Positions 61,177-64,000 of a stretch of 64,000 nucleotides of DNA are shown here, one piece after another. The position numbers and the translations under genes are program-made. The notes below the pieces were generated by a model. That model ran no database searches. It had not been told where the DNA came from and worked only from the letters and a program-made list of their open reading frames with translations. The stretch is from Lichenicoccus roseus. GTDB taxonomy: Bacteria; Pseudomonadota; Alphaproteobacteria; Acetobacterales; Acetobacteraceae. The DNA lies in NCBI RefSeq assembly GCF_005844085.1, contig NZ_VCDI01000005.1, positions 62,001-126,000 of the forward strand, written 5' to 3'. The number at the start of each line of letters is the position of its first letter. Position 1 is the first letter of the stretch.

Positions 61177-62460
61177 TTACGCGGTCCTTGCCATCGCCGT
61201 GCTTTTACCGGCGCGCTCCGGGGCGGTTTCCGGCATGGCGAAGAACAGTGCCGCGAGGGCGAGGCAGGCTGCGGCGCCGAGACCGAGGAATGCCGCCGAG
61301 TAACCCAGATGGTCGACCATCAGGCCCGCCGCGAGACCACTGAGCGATGCCCCTACGCCTTGCGCCGTTGCCACCGCGCCCTGTGCGAGGTTGTAGCGAC
61401 CGGTGCCGCGCATCAGGTCGGCGATGACCAGCGGCGTGATGGCGCCGAAGATGCCGGCGCCGACGCCATCGAGAAGCTGGACGCCGATCAGCCACGGCGC
61501 GCTGTTCGAGAAGGTGTAGAGCACGGCACGAACCGGCAGCACCGCGAAGCCGATCAGCAGGATCGGCTTGCGCCCGATCCGGTCCGCCGTATGGCCAACC
61601 GCGAGCGCCACCGGCAGCATGATGAACTGCGCGGCGATGATGCAGGACGACATCATGGCGGTAGCCCATTCCGGATGCGCCTGTGCGAGCTTCTGGCCGA
61701 CCAGCGGCAGCAAGGGCGCATTGGCTAAGTGGAACAGCATCGCGCAGACGCCGAAGATCAGCAGCGGACGGCAGCGCAACAGATCCAGCAGGCCCGACGG
61801 CTTGCTGCCCGTGGAGTCTTGTTGTTGCTCCTCGCCGTCCTCCAGGCCCCGCGCGCGGTTCTCGTCGATGGCATCCTTCGGGATCGACAACATCGCCAGC
61901 GCGGCGAGCAACGCGAAGACCGGAACCAGCAGGAACACGGCACGCTGCGTGAACAGGTAGCCGACGCCGCCCGCCGCCGCCGCGATCGCGACGTTGCCGG
62001 CATGATCGAATGCCGAATTGCGCCCCATCCGCCTGGCGAGCTGCCCGCGCACGAACAGGCCGAGTGTCACCGCCGCCACCGCCGGGCCGAAGACGTCGCC
62101 GACCACCGCAACCAGCGTGTTGGCGAGCAGCACCGGCCAGAAACGTGGCCAGACGAAGATCACCAGGGCGCCACAGGCAAGCAGCGCCAGCGCGAGCACG
62201 ACGGCGCCGCGCTTGCGGCGCGTCGCATCGATGGCGGCGCCGGCGGGCGTCTGGGCAACAATCCCCAGCAGCCCGCTCGCCGTCGTCACCCAGCCGACCT
62301 GGGTCTGGCTCCAATGCTGCTGGGTGACCAGGAACACGTTGAGATAGGGGCCGAGCGCACCGCGTACGTCGGCGAGCAGGAAATTCACCGCGTCGAGCGA
62401 GCGCGGACGGAACCCCGCCTGCCTCGCCCGGCTGGTCAGGCCGGCGTCCGCGGCAGTCAT
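61177..62460 (-). CDS. MFS transporter
   Basis: A 427-residue major facilitator with 12 hydrophobic segments. The first loop carries GAAIDATRRKRGA (a motif A variant) and the second half GHTADRIGRKP, the better motif A copy. GVQLLDGVGAGIFGAITPLVIADLMRGTGRYN resembles drug- or metabolite-efflux MFS members. A polar central loop (~residues 205-230, QQQDSTGSKP) joins the halves. It sits 1 bp downstream of the YdcZ-like gene and is probably the last gene of this minus-strand operon. Substrate is unknown. Confidence 0.85.
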   Translation of the reverse strand: MTAADAGLTSRARQAGFRPRSLDAVNFLLADVRGALGPYLNVFLVTQQHWSQTQVGWVTTASGLLGIVAQTPAGAAIDATRRKRGAVVLALALLACGALVIFVWPRFWPVLLANTLVAVVGDVFGPAVAAVTLGLFVRGQLARRMGRNSAFDHAGNVAIAAAAGGVGYLFTQRAVFLLVPVFALLAALAMLSIPKDAIDENRARGLEDGEEQQQDSTGSKPSGLLDLLRCRPLLIFGVCAMLFHLANAPLLPLVGQKLAQAHPEWATAMMSSCIIAAQFIMLPVALAVGHTADRIGRKPILLIGFAVLPVRAVLYTFSNSAPWLIGVQLLDGVGAGIFGAITPLVIADLMRGTGRYNLAQGAVATAQGVGASLSGLAAGLMVDHLGYSAAFLGLGAAACLALAALFFAMPETAPERAGKSTAMARTA

Positions 62461-62461
62461 C

Positions 62462-62917
62462 TCAGAACATCGCGATCAGGACGATGCCGCCGGTCATCAG
62501 CGCACCGCCGAGCACGCGCCACATGTTCAGGCTGTGCTGCTGGATGCCGAACATGCCGAAATGGTCGACGGCCAGGGACATCAGGATATTGGCGGTGATG
62601 GTCAGGCCGGCGAACGGGCCGGCGCCGATCTTGTCGACGAACAGCAGGCCGGTGATCACCGCGAAGGAGCCGACCAGGCCGCCGAGCGGCGCCCACCACC
62701 GCATCGTGGTCACACCCTCGACGGTCGGCAACGGTCGCGGCATGCACAGGAACAGCACGATCAGCAGCGCCAGGATCGGCAGGAAGGAGACCGTGCTGGC
62801 GAGCCACGGATTGGTCAGCGACTTGCGCAGCGCGCCGTTCATCGGTGGCCCCCACGCCTGCAGCGCCCCGGCAATCAGGATGATGGGGTAGAGCCAGGCC
62901 GCACTGATGTTCTGCAT
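62462..62917 (-). CDS. YdcZ/DUF606 membrane protein (half-size DMT-like)
   Basis: A 151-residue protein with five hydrophobic segments, beginning LYPIILIAGALQAWGPPMNGALRKSL. PLGGLVGSFAVITGLLFV and IGAGPFAGLTITANILMSLAVDHFGMFG match DUF606/YdcZ, a half-size relative of the drug/metabolite transporters. Such proteins are thought to work as dimers or pairs. It lies between a truncated ArsB/NhaD-type gene and an MFS gene on the same strand, so the three may export a common compound. Confidence 0.82.
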   Translation of the reverse strand: MQNISAAWLYPIILIAGALQAWGPPMNGALRKSLTNPWLASTVSFLPILALLIVLFLCMPRPLPTVEGVTTMRWWAPLGGLVGSFAVITGLLFVDKIGAGPFAGLTITANILMSLAVDHFGMFGIQQHSLNMWRVLGGALMTGGIVLIAMF

Positions 62918-62944
62918 GATCGGGGTTTCCTGGAAAGCCTTGGT

Positions 62945-64000
62945 TCAGAGAGCGAAGGCGCCGGCGATTGCGAGGACGAGCGCCGGCGGCATGACCAGCA
63001 TGCCGAGCTTGAGGAACTGCCAGGCGCTCACGCTCTGGCCTTCGCGCCGCAACGCCGTCAGCCAGAGGATGGTCGCCAGCGAACCGGTGACGGAAAGGTT
63101 CGGTCCCAGATCGACACCGATCAGGACGGCGCTGCGCACATGCTCCGGCACATGCGCAAGCTGCACGACACGGCCGGCGACGAGGCCGGCCGGAAGGTTG
63201 TTCACAAGGTTGCAGCCGACCGCCAGCACGATGCCCGCGACCCAGGCCGCTTCCGTCGCCGACGCCTGCACCAAGCCGTGCAGCAGGTTCGCGAGTTCCT
63301 TGGTGACACCGGTGATTTCCAGCGCTTTCACCAGCACGAACAGCCCGGCAACCAGCGGCAACACACCCCAGGATATCTTCTTCGCAACGTCGATGACGCT
63401 GCTTTCCGACCGGGTCAGCACCAGGACCGCCGTCGCCAGCCCGGCGAGCAGTGTCGGCAGGCCGAGCTGGATATCGAAGGCTGACGACACCAGCAGCACG
63501 ATCGCGGTGCCGACGATGCCGAACGCCGCCATCTTGCCGCTGGCGGAGAGCTGCGGCACCTCGATGTCGGCGGAGATTTCCTGCTTCAGCGCGCGGCGTT
63601 GCGTCAGGCGCAGGACGAAATAGGTGGAGAGGATGCTGAGCAGCGACGGCAGCGCGTATTGCGGCAGCCAGTGCAGCAGCGGCGGCATGTGGCTGCCGTA
63701 GATGACGAGGTTGGCGGGATTGGAGATCGGCAGCACGAAGCTCGCGGCATTCGCGATGAAGGCGCAGATGAATAGATACGGCAGCGGGTTTTCGGCATCC
63801 GCGGCCTTGACCACCGCGGCGACCGCCGGCGTGAGAACGACCGCGGTGGCGTCGTTCGACAGGAAGGTGGTCACCACCGTGCCGACCGTGAAGACCAGGG
63901 TATAGAGGCGTGTGGCCGATCCCTTGGCCAACAGGGCGGCGCGTGCGGCGAGCCAGGCGAACAGACCTTCCTGCTGCGCCAGTTCAGACAGCAGCATCAT
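62945..64000 (-). CDS. ArsB/NhaD-type ion transporter, 5' end cut by the window
   Basis: At least 351 residues of a multi-pass transporter; the frame is open at the right edge, and the N-terminal ~60-80 residues are presumably missing. TVGTVVTTFLSNDATAVVLTPAVAAVV is the family signature in the ArsB/citrate-carrier superfamily, with FVLPISNPANLVIYGSHMPPLLHWLPQY as a second mark. The second half contains VGCNLVNNLPAGLVAG and the closely related DLGPNLSVTGSLATILWL. An arsenite efflux role is possible, but no arsR or arsC is present in the window. Confidence 0.83.
   Translation of the reverse strand: MMLLSELAQQEGLFAWLAARAALLAKGSATRLYTLVFTVGTVVTTFLSNDATAVVLTPAVAAVVKAADAENPLPYLFICAFIANAASFVLPISNPANLVIYGSHMPPLLHWLPQYALPSLLSILSTYFVLRLTQRRALKQEISADIEVPQLSASGKMAAFGIVGTAIVLLVSSAFDIQLGLPTLLAGLATAVLVLTRSESSVIDVAKKISWGVLPLVAGLFVLVKALEITGVTKELANLLHGLVQASATEAAWVAGIVLAVGCNLVNNLPAGLVAGRVVQLAHVPEHVRSAVLIGVDLGPNLSVTGSLATILWLTALRREGQSVSAWQFLKLGMLVMPPALVLAIAGAFAL

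Overview
This is a GC-rich, gene-dense chromosomal stretch from an alphaproteobacterium, most likely a member of the Acetobacteraceae/Rhodospirillales. The basis is the very high G+C, the rhizobial-type glycerol ABC operon, the alphaproteobacterial order DUF3576 lipoprotein - leuS - lptE - holA, the order rsmB - rpe - heparinase-like gene, and a tRNA-Arg(CCU) with a group I intron of the kind known in alphaproteobacteria. I saw no phage, transposase, CRISPR array or plasmid function. Genes often overlap by ATGA/GTGA.

Layout. 1-2543: tail of a stress-type protein, a membrane protein, a DUF421 protein and an FMN-dependent L-lactate dehydrogenase (lldD). 2547-8114 (minus): probable operon of a ModA-like periplasmic protein, an MFS carrier, lutA-lutB-lutC and a DUF1275 membrane protein, so two lactate-oxidation systems lie side by side. 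8243-9631: a TPR protein and an uncharacterised protein. 9656-15744 (minus): complete glpS-glpT-glpP-glpQ-DUF2160-glpV glycerol ABC importer. 16009-19765: a 2OG-Fe(II) oxygenase-like protein, a serine hydrolase divergent from murQ, and a sulfite-oxidase-like protein. 19835-23356: a FrcBCA-like sugar importer plus a DCXR-like reductase. 23343-28355 (minus): rsmB, rpe, heparinase II/III-like protein and a glycosyltransferase. 28468-39079 (plus): two linked unknown proteins, YggS, Kup, HemW, a nucleoside hydrolase, an SDR, DUF1489, a SPOR-domain transglycosylase lipoprotein and a small acidic protein.

39085-49651 is a catabolic island for four-carbon acid sugars: a LacI regulator, a divergent ABC importer (ATPase, two permeases, binding protein), an NAD-dependent epimerase-family dehydrogenase, and the tetronate enzymes OtnC (minus strand) and LtnD-OtnI-OtnK (plus strand). 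A palindrome beside the LacI gene (TGGTTGCGCTACCA) recurs with 12 of 14 matches in the otnC/ltnD divergent promoter, suggesting one regulon.

49781-53961: a GNAT gene and an Old Yellow Enzyme gene, divergent from a large SARP/BTAD-type regulator. 54101-59035: DUF3576 lipoprotein, leuS, lptE, holA. 59096-59409: tRNA-Arg(CCU) split by a 237-nt group I intron. 59433-60775 (minus): a NiCoT Ni/Co transporter behind a cobalamin riboswitch. 60921-64000: a small ORF, an MFS carrier, a YdcZ/DUF606 protein and a truncated ArsB/NhaD-type transporter running off the window. The best-supported unusual items are the tRNA group I intron, the shared LacI-type operator, the cobalamin riboswitch, and the complementary motif losses in the two Glp ATPases.
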